Origin: Medicago truncatula
Taxonomy: Eukaryota > Streptophyta > Magnoliopsida > Fabales > Fabaceae
NCBI RefSeq assembly: GCF_003473485.1
Contig: NC_053045.1
Coordinates: forward strand, 43,194,494 to 43,258,493
Direction of reading: 5' to 3'
DNA: 64,000 nucleotides
Shown here piece by piece: positions 45,400 to 56,049 of the stretch. Every line of letters begins with the position of its first letter. Position 1 is the stretch's first letter. The notes under the pieces are model-generated. The model saw only the letters and a program-made list of their open reading frames with translations. It was not told where the DNA came from and did not search any database. Position numbers and translations under genes: made by a program.

Positions 45400-45660
45400 A
45401 TGGATTGTTATGCATGTGAGGTTGTCTATCTATCAATTTCGTTGCATTCAACATATGTCTTTGGATGCTTCTTGTTATAGATGTAGTACTTCTTGTTATC
45501 ATAAACTATTTTACATATGTTGCGTGATTGCCCTAAGGCCATGCGGGTTTGGCATAAACTCATATTTAATTTTCATAATGATTCAAATGAAGGTGGTCTT
45601 CATTGATGGTTCAAGATGCATGCAACTATACAATATTTTGTACTCTATTTCTCATGCTAC
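45400..45660 (+). pseudogene. LINE relic: zf-RVT zinc finger region
   Basis: One frame reads CYRCSTSCYHKLF; after a frameshift another continues HMLRDCPKAMRVWHKL. Together they match the zf-RVT module (C-x2-C ... H-x4-C then PKA-x2-VW) found after reverse transcriptase in plant LINEs. A stop follows after about 15 codons. The rest of the LINE is not recognisable nearby. Confidence 0.6.
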
Positions 45661-45869
45661 CTAGGTGACATTTGGGTTTCAATGACATGTGACATTGACC
45701 AACCACAATATCACAAGTGTACAAAAAAACAAAAAAACCTTGTGAGAGAGAGAGAGAGAAAAGTTACTTGTAACATTGTGGTTGACTAATATCACATGAC
45801 ATTGACACCCCAATATCACCCAAGTGCTACCCATTTCAAATTGGAAACTGGTTTATTTTAAAAAAAGAA

Positions 45870-46400
45870 ACACAGAAGTATTTTCTTACAGTGGTCACCC
45901 TCTTTGGTTTATACTTAGCCAAATCTACGCTCTTTATAATTCCACCTATAAGATTTGAAAAACCCGGATAAGGGCACAACACCCTCCATTAGGGCTAAAG
46001 CACCCTTCATAAGGGTTCAAAAGCCCTTAGGCGAGCCTACACGTGGGCACCACCTTTAACCCCTTTTAGAAGCTGCTAGACGCGTTAAATGCTTACCTCA
46101 GACAAGCTGACTTTCGGTCTAAATTAACGGTCTAAGTTAGCGGATAAATGGGCCCAGTTACAACTATAAATACCCTCCTTGAGAGCATTCTTAAGGCATG
46201 ACCTAAACAGACTAAACCCTAGTTTTACAAAATCGTACTTTCTGCAAGTACATTTGATTGATTAATTAGCTAAATTAAACCAGTTTCCAGTTTTATAAAA
46301 CCCTAGTTTTATGTTGATTGATTAGCTAAATTGGGAGTTTCACTTCTCATGAACTCACGAGAGAAATACTTGGTTGGGCACAATCCAAAATCAAAAGTAT
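45870..46400 (+). mobile_element. LTR-like remnant of a Ty3/gypsy-type element
   Basis: A run with several AAGGGC/GCCCTT half-repeats, CACGTGGGC, and a TATA-like AACTATAAATACCCTCC at 46170, followed by an ACCCTAGTTTTAC leader that is itself repeated once (46216 and 46302). This composition resembles plant LTRs, but no internal genes or clear ends were found. Confidence 0.35.
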
Positions 46401-47138
46401 TTAGACACATGAATGGTAAAATTTAAAAGAAAAATACTTATTTCTCTTTTAAATTTTATCAATAACGTGTGTGCTCAAATATACTTTATTTGGGTTTGTG
46501 CATATGCAAGACTTGCTCGAACTCACGATTATCCCTACTTATCATTCTTCCCTCTCGAGATATGTTTTTTTTATTCTTTTAATTTTTGAGGGATTCCCTC
46601 TCGAGTTATTATATAGCTTATACTTCGAAAACTAAGATCCCTCGTTTGTAATTTTTCGTTTGCTTTAATTTATTCTTGTTTTTTCATTGATAAAAAAACT
46701 GAATAGATATACTTTTTTGAAAAAGAATCCGCATTTTTTTTATATTTATTACGGAGAAAGTCCTGAATCCTGATAAAAAAAAAAAAATTTGATTGGATGT
46801 TTGATAAATGTTGAAATTTGTATATTTTATTTTGATAAAGGTTTATAAACTTGAGAAATTATTGCATGCAAACACACCTAACACATAAGATTTTACAAAC
46901 AACCACTAATAACTTAACACCTCATTTTTTATTTATTTATGTTAAAAAAAATGGAAATATCGTGCAGCATTTCTCTCTCATGTGGTGGAAAACTGTTTTT
47001 TCTTTTTTTGTTTTCTTTATTTGCTTCCAATTTACATAACCATTACTTATGATGCAGCCTATACATGGTACTTTTAATGGTGGTCTTAAATCGACTAACA
47101 CAAGTTTTACAACATGAAGCACTCATATAACATCATGG

Positions 47139-47534
47139 AGCAATAAGGTTTAATAACCACACAAGTCAAAATGCACATAAGAGTGAATTCTTTTTAGCGA
47201 TCTGTTAATTTTGTTTAGAGAAAAAGAAAAACAGTTGCAAAGTGACGACACAAGATGGGTTGGTGATATTTTCTTTTTTTAGTGATTTATACTTAATATT
47301 TATGTAGGTATGCATAAAAATAAAAATAAACATTTGTTAGCAATAAGGTTTAATAACCACACAAGTCAAAATGCACATAAGAGTGAATCCTTTTTAGCGA
47401 TCTGTTAATTTTGTTTAGAGAAGAAGAAAAACAGTTGCAAAGTGACGATACAAGATGGGTTGGTGATATTTTCTTTTTTTAGTGATTTATACTTAATATT
47501 TATGTAGGTATGCATAAAAATAAAAATAAACATT
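47139..47534. repeat. 200-bp tandem duplication
   Basis: Two direct copies offset by exactly 200 bp, starting AGCAATAAGGTTTAATAACC. I see about three substitutions (GAATTC/GAATCC, GAGAAAAAG/GAGAAGAAG, GACGACAC/GACGATAC), so the duplication is recent. No ORF or known motif. Confidence 0.9.
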
Positions 47535-48099
47535 AATCAACCACCACAATTTCTAACTATTATTGCAAAGGTAAGTCAAGTCATTTCTTCTTATACTTTA
47601 ACAGCTTCACCATTCGATTAAAGAAAAAAGAGTTCAATCCTTACATTAATAGCACATGAAGTTTTGTTTTGTCCCTTTCCTTATTGTTCGTCCATGTTGT
47701 ATTTCTGAAAAGTGGAAAAATTTCTGCTTTGGCGGCAGATAAAGACTCACCACCAAGTGGGCTACTAGTTTTTAAAGTGATCGTCATCACCATGAATGAA
47801 TCCAATCTAAAATTGCATTCTACCTTACACCTCCAAACAATGGTGCCAACTATGTGTCCATGTTCTTGTCTTCACACGGTCTCAAAGTACTGCTATAATT
47901 AATTACATTTTGGTCAACATGAATATACCTTTAAACTAATATATTGACCACTAAGACATCACAGTGTACCTGTCACTTTGTTTAAGATCACATATTTTAA
48001 TGTACTTCAAGAAAAAAATAATTATATTTTATTAAATAATTTCTCTTATGGTCAAACTCTGATTAACACATGATACATGATATCTTTTCTTTTTTAAAG

Positions 48100-48775
48100 T
48101 AGTTTAATGCTTAGAGCTCATATATTTTTAAATGTGTGGTATGTTTGAGTTGGAACTCAACTCCGTTCATATATTATCCATTGTTTTTACCAACTGAATT
48201 AAGTTCATGGGAACTTACTATCACTTTAGCAAGCAACATTTAGTTAGTAATTTGAATTAAATAATTTGTACCCAAAAATCGATTCATAAAACCATAAACG
48301 ATTATTTTTTTTTATCAAGCAATTTAGTGATTAAAATGTAATCATTTTAAAATGAATAAATATACTGTGCAACATTCAAACCTCGACTCATATATATGTT
48401 ATACAATATTTTTATCAACTAAGATAAGTTCACAGACATACCACAAACAATTCTATTGGCCAATATATGCATTTTGTGTCTCCATTTCCAATGAATTAAA
48501 AGGTTTAATTAGGTTATATAGTCAAAGATGCCAAGCTTGAATTTTCTTCATCGTAAAATAAGATATACAGAACGGTTTATATTATCTAAAAAAGAGCATT
48601 CAAAGAGGTCCCCCAAAAAAAAAATAACATTCAAAGAGGTCATTATAAATCAATACTAATAAGGCTTGAAATTTTGTCAAAAAATAATAAAGCTTTTATG
48701 TGTTGGAGTTTGAACATCAGTCCTTACATATATTTTATATATTATCTTTATTAACTGAGATAAGTTTCTGACGAC
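48100..48775 (-). mobile_element. Cluster of decayed first-family SINE-like copies
   Basis: Three minus-oriented remnants: about 48115-48220 (GTTGGAACTCAACTC ... ACCAACTGAATTAAGTTCATG), 48375-48440 (TTCAAACCTCGAC ... ATCAACTAAGATAAGTTCA) and 48705-48775 (GGAGTTTGAACATC ... TTAACTGAGATAAGTTTC). They follow the B-box to A-box order of the intact copy at 35682-35765. None has a clear duplication left. Confidence 0.45.
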
Positions 48776-50548
48776 ATAATCAATCAAACTTTACAAAGTC
48801 CTCAATTACAAAAAAAACATAAGTCCTCAAAGATGGTACTATTTATCACATATTTGTAAACATAACACAATAACTAGACACAAACAAACAAAATAACAAC
48901 GCATATAGATAATCTCAAAACAATGTTTGGAGGCTTTCTCCATTTTCATCACTACATCCCCATCTTTTTCTTTCCTCTCATCATCACAAGTCCCACTTCC
49001 CTTCCTTCCTTCACTTTCTCATGTCCCCATTCACGACACTTGTGGTCTACTTCGAGTCAAAAAGGGTAATTAAAATACTTAATCGGAGAAAGACGAACCA
49101 TCTTTGCATCATTGTTTTTTTCATGTCTCTTAAAAGTTTTTTTTTTTTTCCATTCAAAATAAAATTGAGGTCCCTACAAAAATAAAAGAGTAGACTATAA
49201 CGGCTCACACACACACACATCGTACTTATTTTCTGTTCACAGTTCACACCAAGAGTGAATGGAATGGAATTTATTACTCTAGTCTAACCTACAGATTACT
49301 AACAAAATAGGGGGAGTAGTACTTTGACTTACTCCTTAACATTGCTTCAATTTGAAGGTTTATTGAAAGTTAAAAATGAACATGCTGCTACATCATCAAA
49401 AAAAAATAAAATTAACATGCTAAAATAAATTCTACTATGGATCACCTTCCTAAGTGGTCCATCATACTAGTATTTGAAAAATATTTAAACTCACTTGAAT
49501 TGATCTGATAATATTGACTTGAAACCTGAGACTTAAGAGTATGTTCTTCTTCAAAATCTCATGTTCGATTTTTGAACTGCTTAAATGGTCACACTCACAT
49601 CATGTTGGTATTAGTCCTACTACACAAATGGGGTAATTTTAATTATTATTTCATATTCACTACGTAGAAAACCGGAGTTATGGATCTACTTTACCTTAAA
49701 TTGAACATGTTAAGATGGGAAGAGAGTCATGAAGTGAGTTGCTAGTAATATGAAAAGTAGTGGATGTTTTCTACGCAATCACATAGAATGCCTGTACTCA
49801 CTGCATTTCATGTTGGCACCTTCCCCTCATTTGGAAAGACAACAAAAAGGGTCAAGATTCCTTACCCATTCTTCTACTCTTTGACAGCTAGCTATTTAGT
49901 CCAATGCTTACTTTCTTTTCCCATTGACGTTAACTGAATCAACCCACTTTTTTCTTATTGGTGTCATTATTCATTATTAATGGTTTCTAGTTGAATCAAC
50001 TAAATTGAATTGGATCAACAAAATTCAAACATGCCTCTATCAAGAAACAAATGTGGCCACATGTAATGCTCCATGTTTATATTAATGTTTGCTCAACGGT
50101 TCAATTGAAAATGTAGCTAAGTTAAAAAAAAAATTACTACTACCATTCACATTTTCAAATTGAACATTTTTTAGTTTGACCAAATTTTCAATTTGGACTC
50201 GGTCTTTTCTCAATTTCAATACTTAAATAGTGCACTATTTAGAGAAAGATTAAAGAGTCAAAATTTCTGTTTAAATCTCTCTTAATTATATATAACCTTT
50301 CAGTTACCCAACAGAGAAAAAACCAGAGAATAGAATAAAAAACAAAAATTAAAAGAGGTAAAGAAAATTGATGAAGAAAAAAAAGGCATAATTCTTCTAC
50401 ATACAATTGAAGCAAAGATTCTTCGATTCTGTATTACAAATTTATCTCTCTCTCTCAACCTCATCAATGCCATTAATTTAAATAAAAATCTAAAACAAAA
50501 TCTAAAAAAAAAAAAAAAACAAATAAGAAAAATTCAATTGAACTCAAT
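48776..50548. other. Gene-free spacer and VQ gene 3' region
   Basis: No supported gene. The last 150 bp upstream of 50549 would be the VQ gene 3' UTR; a run of 16 A at 50503-50519 interrupts it. Confidence 0.35.
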
Positions 50549-51283
50549 TCAAGTACTTGTTGAAGAAGAAGAAGGACCCAAACGAGCTCTTGGAGAAGTA
50601 GTTGGAAACAGAGGAAGCAAACGAGGTTGTTCAGAGTCTCTTGGAGTAGTTGAAGGTGAAGGGTGTAAGAAAAACTTCTTTTCTTTTATAGCTTTTTCTT
50701 CAGCTTCAATGTTCAAAACTGGTTTAGGACTTCCATTTCCACATCGGTGACCAGAGACGGTGGTTCTGTTAAAAGGGTCCGGTATAAGAGGTGTAACAGG
50801 GCTAAGAACAAGCGCAGGAAAATCTAGGATACTAGGAGACAGAATTTCAGGTTTTCTAGGTGAAAAGCTTGAAGGGTTGTTTGAATTTGAAGAGAAAACA
50901 GGAAGTAATGGGTTTAGGTGAAGATTTTTCAAAGAGTTTCTTCTTTCATAGAGTTTGAAACCAGATTTTTTTGGTGGAATATGGTTTCGCAGGTTGTTGT
51001 TTGAGGAAGTTGATGATGTTTGTTTTGTTGTTGTTTCAGTGGATCCAGTTAACATTTGAACAACTTGTTTGAATGAAGATGGGTCAGCTTGAACAAATGT
51101 TGTCGGGTATGGGTTACCCGGTTCGGATCTGGTGACTGGTTTTGGTGGGTATGGTGAAGGTGGGTTATGATGATGATTGTTGTTGTTACTGTTGCTACTG
51201 CTACATGAACTGTGGCTATAGCGTGGTGAAGGAAGAGAAGTGTTGTTTCTTGGTGATTTCATGTTATTCTTGTTTGACTCCAT
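50549..51283 (-). CDS. VQ-motif protein, MAP-kinase-substrate (MVQ) type, 244 aa
   Basis: Single exon, as usual for VQ genes. The VQ motif is FKQVVQMLTG at residues 71-80 (FxxxVQxxTG), preceded by TTFVQADPSS. Downstream are LYERRNSLKNLHLNPLLPVF (111-130), a conserved block in the VQ4/13/19/33 group, and the C-terminal EEKAIKEKKFFLHPSPSTTP and PRARLGP. At least eight Ser-Pro or Thr-Pro sites (for example KSPR, PSPR, FSPR, LSPV, PSPS, TTPR, TSPR) fit phosphorylation by MPK3/MPK6. VQ proteins bind WRKY transcription factors through the VQ core and tune defence and growth transcription. The N-terminal Ser/Asn/His tracts are low complexity. Upstream on the same strand is a (CT)n leader, then a three-copy tandem repeat. 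Confidence 0.92.
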   Translation of the reverse strand: MESNKNNMKSPRNNTSLPSPRYSHSSCSSSNSNNNNHHHNPPSPYPPKPVTRSEPGNPYPTTFVQADPSSFKQVVQMLTGSTETTTKQTSSTSSNNNLRNHIPPKKSGFKLYERRNSLKNLHLNPLLPVFSSNSNNPSSFSPRKPEILSPSILDFPALVLSPVTPLIPDPFNRTTVSGHRCGNGSPKPVLNIEAEEKAIKEKKFFLHPSPSTTPRDSEQPRLLPLFPTTSPRARLGPSSSSTST

Positions 51284-51284
51284 T

Positions 51285-51288
<4 letters not shown>

Positions 51289-51319
<31 letters not shown>
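51289..51319. repeat. (GA)n/(CT)n microsatellite in the VQ gene 5' UTR
   Basis: About 15 GA units, read as CT on the coding strand, 6 bp upstream of the VQ ATG. CT-rich leaders are common in plant 5' UTRs; length variation here could affect expression. Confidence 0.9.
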
Positions 51320-51323
<4 letters not shown>

Positions 51324-51479
51324 GAATGAAACTATGTTGAAGGGTACCCTTTGTAAGTTTGGTTTGGTTTGGTTTGGTAAGAAATGTATTTGTAGGACCC
51401 TCTGTTGAGACTTGAAAAACTAATTCATCTAACTACGCGCTTTGTAGTGAGTGAGCTATAGATAGATACATATATATAA

Positions 51480-52205
51480 ATTGTAAGGGGAGGGTAATAG
51501 TGTCATTGTAAATGTTATTTTTGTTTACTTTTTATATTTAAATCTTTATTTTTGTTAGTTAATTATTTTATACACGTATTTGGAATTATTCATGTATTGA
51601 ATTTCTTTTTTAAAAAAAGTTGTTTCTGTTGACTGAATGTAGAATAAAATTATTACTTCTTGTATTGATTCATGTGTGATATTTGAAAATAATAAATTTT
51701 GTCATATTTGTTTAATGCATTATAAGACCAAGGGAGGGTAATAGTGTCATTGTTAATGTCATTTTTGTTTACATTTTATATTTAATTCTTCATTTTTGTT
51801 AGTAAAATATTTCATATGTTTATTTGGAATTAGTCATGTAGTACTAAATTAAGTTGTTTCTGTTTGACTGAATGAAGTATGAAATTATTACTTTTTATAT
51901 TGATCTATGTGAAATTTGAAAATAATAAATTTGGTCATATTTGTTTAATGATCATAAGACCAAGGGAGGGTAATAGTGTCATTGTAAATGTCAGTTTTGT
52001 TTACTTTTTATATTAAATCTTCTATTTTGTTAGTAAAATATTTCATATACGTATTTGGAATTATTCATGTATTGAATTTCTTTTTTAAAAAAAGTTGTTT
52101 CTATTGACTGAATGTAATATGAAATTATTACTTCTTTGTATTGATTCACGAGAAATTTGAAAAATAATAAATTTGGTCATATTTGTTAAATGTGTGAAAA
52201 GAAAT
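51480..52205. repeat. Three tandem copies of a roughly 240-bp unit upstream of the VQ gene
   Basis: The landmark AGGGTAATAGTGTCATTG starts at 51491, 51735 and 51967, giving spacings of 244 and 232 bp. Each unit continues with a TTTGTTTACTTTTTATATT-like block, TATTTGGAATTA, GTTGTTTCTGTT and TTTGGTCATATTTG. Copies differ by small indels and substitutions. The array begins about 200 bp upstream of the VQ start codon and so lies in its probable promoter. Confidence 0.9.
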
Positions 52206-53426
52206 AAAATAGATTTGGTTTATTCGAATTAAAGACATGAAAAGTTTAGAATATTTTATTGCATGTAATGATATTTTTCTATATTTAATTTATCCTTTTT
52301 ACTTGTTTTATATATTTTTATTAGAAAAGTCATAGTTGGACTAGGAGTTATAATTAGTGGTCAATGGCTAGTTTATGTATATATTAATGAAAGTTGGCAG
52401 TCTGTATATAGTTGTATCTTTATCATGTGTATAGTATTGCCAAAATATAATAACTGTACTATTCATACTTTTTGAAGGAGACCATATTCATACTATTACT
52501 AACTTTTTTTTTTTGTGTATACTATTCATTACTTTGACCATCTATTCAAACAATATATTTTAAATATCATTTTTAAAATATATAACATTCAATACATAAG
52601 AAATATAGTTTGAATGCAATGAATAGAATTTCTTAATTTCTAAGTCATCTCTTTAAATAATAATTGTAAAAGTCCCGGGACTTTTCTCCGTTTTGATTGG
52701 ATTTGGATATGGGTTTGGGTTTTCTCTAATTTTAAAACATAAGTACGGGACGGGTAACGGGGATATAGGTACCTACCCCAAACTCATACCCAAACTCATC
52801 AAAGAATGTAGGAAATCAATTTATTACCCTTTTATATAAAAAGAAACTCAAACTCTAAATCATTTCACCCACAGAGCCGGAGTCTCAGTCTTTCAGGTGA
52901 TGATCACTTATCGCAGTTCTCTTTTTTCTCCTTCCATATCTCACACTCTCGGCCTCTTTCTTCTCTTTCACCATAGTCATCAATCGCCAACATCTCTTTA
53001 CTGGATAATGCATTACAACATTGCACTTGGGGCTAAAAAATACTTTTATTATATATATATATATATATCTCCGTTGAGTATGGATAAGGTAACGAATAAT
53101 TATATGGAAGTAAGGTATGGGGACAAGAAAGATAAAACACGTCCCCACCCCGCCCCATTGTCATGCCTACCCATGAGCTTAACTCGCTAGGTAAAGGATA
53201 ATGCATATTATATGCAGGGATCGGTATTCGAACCCCGGACTCCCCAATTTATTCACTTTTAAGGTGATTTTCTCTAGCCGCTAGGCTACTTGACAAAAAA
53301 AATTGTAAAAAAAAAAAATCATCTTTTTTTTTTGAACAAATCATCTCTTTACATGCATAACAAATTATTATGTTAATCACAAGAAAAAAATAACAATGCG
53401 TGTATTTATATTATGTATAACGGTCC
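52206..53426. other. Repeat-bearing spacer
   Basis: No gene supported. Contains CGGGACGGGTAACGGGG (52745) and a partner ACGTCCCCACCCCGCCCC (53138), probably the ends of a decayed transposon, a (TA)n run at 53052, and a SINE-like copy around 53172-53260 (GAGCTTAACTCGCTAGGT, then GTATTCGAACCCCGG). The overlapping ORFs at 52885-53190 have no recognisable features. Confidence 0.4.
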
Positions 53427-53510
53427 TCATGAGCTCAACTCAGTTGATAGAAATAATGCACAATATATGCAAGGTTTGAAGTTCAAACCCCGACCACCAC
53501 AAAAAATTAC
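53421..53510 (+). mobile_element. tRNA-derived SINE-like insertion, first family, with target duplication
   Basis: GGTCCTCATGAGC, A-box-like CTCAACTCAGTTGATA, the AATGCACAATATATGC middle, B-box-like GAAGTTCAAACCCCG, CCACCAC and A-run: the same order as 35682-35765, opposite strand. TATGTATAA flanks it (53412-53420 and 53511-53519). Confidence 0.65.
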
Positions 53511-53688
53511 TATGTATAATGGAAATATATATTTTTTTATGTGTTTTTCTCTTTTCGATTTTACCATTTTGTATATAAAATTTATTTGTAATTTAATTAC
53601 TATGTATAACGGAAATATTTTTTTTTTTAAGTGTTTTCTCTTTTCGATTTTACCATTTTGTATAAACAATTTTATTTGTAATTTAATC
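53508..53688. repeat. 90-bp tandem duplication
   Basis: Two direct copies offset by 90 bp, beginning ATTACTATGTATAA at about 53508 and 53598, each with CTCTTTTCGATTTTACCATT. The SINE-like insertion at 53421-53510 abuts the first copy. Confidence 0.8.
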
Positions 53689-53717
53689 TTTGTTTACAGA
53701 GAAAGATATTAAGTTTT

Positions 53718-53807
53718 GTTTATGACGGGCGGAGTTTGAACTTCGGACCTAGCATATATTATGCATTAATGTCTCTACCAACTGAGCTAAGCTCTCGAGG
53801 ACAAAAT
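53718..53807 (-). mobile_element. tRNA-derived SINE-like insertion, first family, with 12-bp target duplication
   Basis: Minus-strand A box CTTAGCTCAGTTGGTAGAG, middle AATGCATAATATATGC and B-box-like GAAGTTCAAACTCCG. ATATTAAGTTTT flanks the copy on both sides (53706-53717 and 53808-53819). Confidence 0.75.
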
Positions 53808-54213
53808 ATATTAAGTTTTACCGCAACATTTGTTTTTTCAATTTTATCATCTGCTTAAACTTTTTGAATTTTTTTTTTCTGATCCTCTTGTCAAAAAAAA
53901 AAATCATTTCTGACCCCTATGAATATTATTCACCAAAATGACCCACTTTCTTTTTTTGTCCTTTTCCCCATTCCCGCCATTTGAAACGGCGGGAATGAGC
54001 CGCTCTCTGACACATGTCAAATCCTGACTGCCCATGCAGGTTTGACTTTTATTTTTTTCCCATTACCGCCATTTGAAATGGCGGGACTGAATTTTAATTT
54101 ATTTTTTTCGTTTTTTGTTTTTTTAGGCAACATTTGTTTATTTAAAGCACAAATAATAATGATAAATAAAAACATAGTAATTTATTTAAACACATAATAC
54201 ATAACGTTATTAA

Positions 54214-54610
54214 CTACCGATTTTTTATACTCGGACAATTTCTCATAATATGACCGGTATGCCGACACAACACACACTGTCTCGGTGTCGGAGTCCTCTC
54301 TATGACCACCTCGTCCATTTCAGTCCTTATGCGAGTACTATTGGGTCGACCTTTCTTTAGTCTTCGCATGTTTGGATTATGGCAAAGCACGGGACCGTCG
54401 TATGGGAGCCAATAACTCTTGTCCTGGACTACTTTGAAGGTTGTGTTGTAGATGGAGTAAATAATCTCGTTTTTGAACACAGCTGGAATAAGGGTTGTGT
54501 AGTCATGGCGAAACGAAGAACACGCGGCTATGACATGGAAACAAGGCAGATGTAAAGCTTGAAATTTCCCACAATCACATCACCCCGCTCGTAGGTCCAC
54601 CTTGAAATCC
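54214..54610 (-). pseudogene. MuDR-type transposase C-terminal fragment (SWIM finger and CCHC knuckle)
   Basis: Minus strand: CDCGKFQALHLPCFHVIAAC (SWIM zinc finger, CxC...CxH), then SSFRHDYTTLIPAVF, the block KKGRPNSTRIRTEMDEV, and a zinc knuckle CVLCRHTGHIMRNCP before the stop at 54214. This order is the standard C-terminus of plant MULE transposases. A TGA sits just before the first Cys of the SWIM motif (where Trp is usual), and the catalytic DDE part is absent, so it is a fragment. Confidence 0.8.
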
Positions 54611-55107
54611 CATATATTACATAACACCCAAATCCCATATCCAAGTTATTCTCAACAAAGTCATCATGGAGAAAGCTCCCGAACATCAAACTATTCATTT
54701 GATGACTTCAATCCAACTCAGTACACCATACAAACCAGTTACCCAGACCAATCACAATACTCCTCGTTCAACCTACCAACCCCTCCACACATTGTAAACT
54801 ATCCCCAAACAAGCTACGCACCTCAATGACCAAATTCACAAACTAATACCATAGAAAGTTTGGCAGCAGGGTTTATGACGATGATCTCGTTAATGAAATC
54901 TGGACCAACTCAGCTTCACAAGTGCAAAATGAAGTCATTATGGAAACTAATTATGATGTTGAAATTCCTGACGAGGATGTGGAACAGGAAGAGCACGAGG
55001 AAGAGGAAGAGCAAAACCAACGACCCGTACAAAATAAAAAAGATAAATTATGTGCTACGGGAGGTCATAGTTTACATTGGCATAAATGGTTTCTGCGGAG
55101 AAAGTAG
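54602..55107 (+). pseudogene. Plus-strand Gln/Pro-rich and acidic reading frames inside the Mutator-like element
   Basis: Frame 54602-54829 gives SYSQQSHHGESSRTSNYSF and QTSYPDQSQYSSFNLPTPP, low-complexity Ser/Tyr/Gln/Pro. Frame 54922-55107 gives DVEIPDEDVEQEEHEEEEE, then ends RRK. They face away from the transposase fragment. They may be further transposase tail sequence in inverted order, or captured host sequence; I cannot tell. Confidence 0.4.
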
Positions 55108-56049
55108 TTTTTGTTTTTGTTTTTATTTCTTATGAATAAAATAATTAGTGTTTTTAAATTAAATATATCATCATTATCATTACTATGTTTTTATTTATCA
55201 TTATTATTTGTGTTTTAAAAAAACAAAAAAGAAAAAAAAATTCAGTCCCGCCATTTCAAATGGCGGTAATGGAAAAAAAAAAACAGTCAAACCTGCATGG
55301 TCAGTCAGGATTTGACATGTGTCAGAGAGCGGCTCATTCCCGCCGTTTCGAAAGGCGGAAATAGACAAAAGGACAAAAAAAGAAAGTGGATCATTTGGTG
55401 AATAATATTCATAGGGGTCAGACATGAATTTTTTTTTGACAAGAGGGTCAGAAAAAAAAAAATCAAACTTTTTACCACTTCATCATTCCTTATCAATAAT
55501 ATAACCTTTTTTTTTTAATAATTGATTAACTTTTTGCAAAATCTAGCATAACTGATAAAGTCAAATCTATTTGTTTGATATTTTGTGCTGTTATCGAGTT
55601 CAAACTTGGGATCTCTCCTATGTATATGTTAGTTTGAGATGTGATTGTCACTTCTTTAAATTATAAATGTTAGACAATTTAATTCTATGTTTTTTCCTTT
55701 TTATTTTGGTCACTTAAATAAATATCAGACACTTTAATTCTTTAAGTTACAAAATTTAGACACTTAAGTCCTTCCGGTCTAGAACCAAAATGTCTTAGTA
55801 ATTGTAACTTAATGGGCTAAAGTGTTATATGTTCATAACTTTAAGACCAAAATTAAAGGAAAAAATTTTATGGACAAAATTGTATAAAATTTCTAACTAA
55901 AGTGATCAAAATGAATCGAAACTAACTTATTGGACCTAAACAAAACCTAAAAATAACTTAACAGACCAAAGATGTTATTTAATCATAAAAATGGAAAGGA
56001 GCAATCAAGTGCATGTGAGGTGGAGTTAAGCCTGATGACTTGGTATGTA

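Larger units (their letters stand above)
53866..55464. mobile_element. Mutator-like element with about 260-bp terminal inverted repeats
   Basis: The left arm (53866 to about 54130) and right arm (about 55210 to 55464) are inverted copies with high identity, starting GAATTTTTTTTTTCTGA and GATTTTTTTTTTTTCTGA. The 9-bp AAACTTTTT lies directly outside both ends (53857-53865 and 55465-55473), the target duplication size of Mutator elements. Inside is a broken MuDR-type transposase end (54214-54610, -) and, in the opposite orientation, Gln/Pro-rich and acidic reading frames. Each arm carries two internal palindromes, CCGCCATTTGAAATGGCGG-like. The element cannot make a full transposase and would depend on a related autonomous copy. 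Confidence 0.85.

Noticed and set aside
50538-50750. Plus-strand ORF over the VQ gene 3' end
   Set aside because: Antisense of the VQ coding region.
54860-55135. Plus-strand 91-codon ORF
   Set aside because: Alternative frame of the acidic stretch inside the Mutator-like element; composition is Lys-rich noise.
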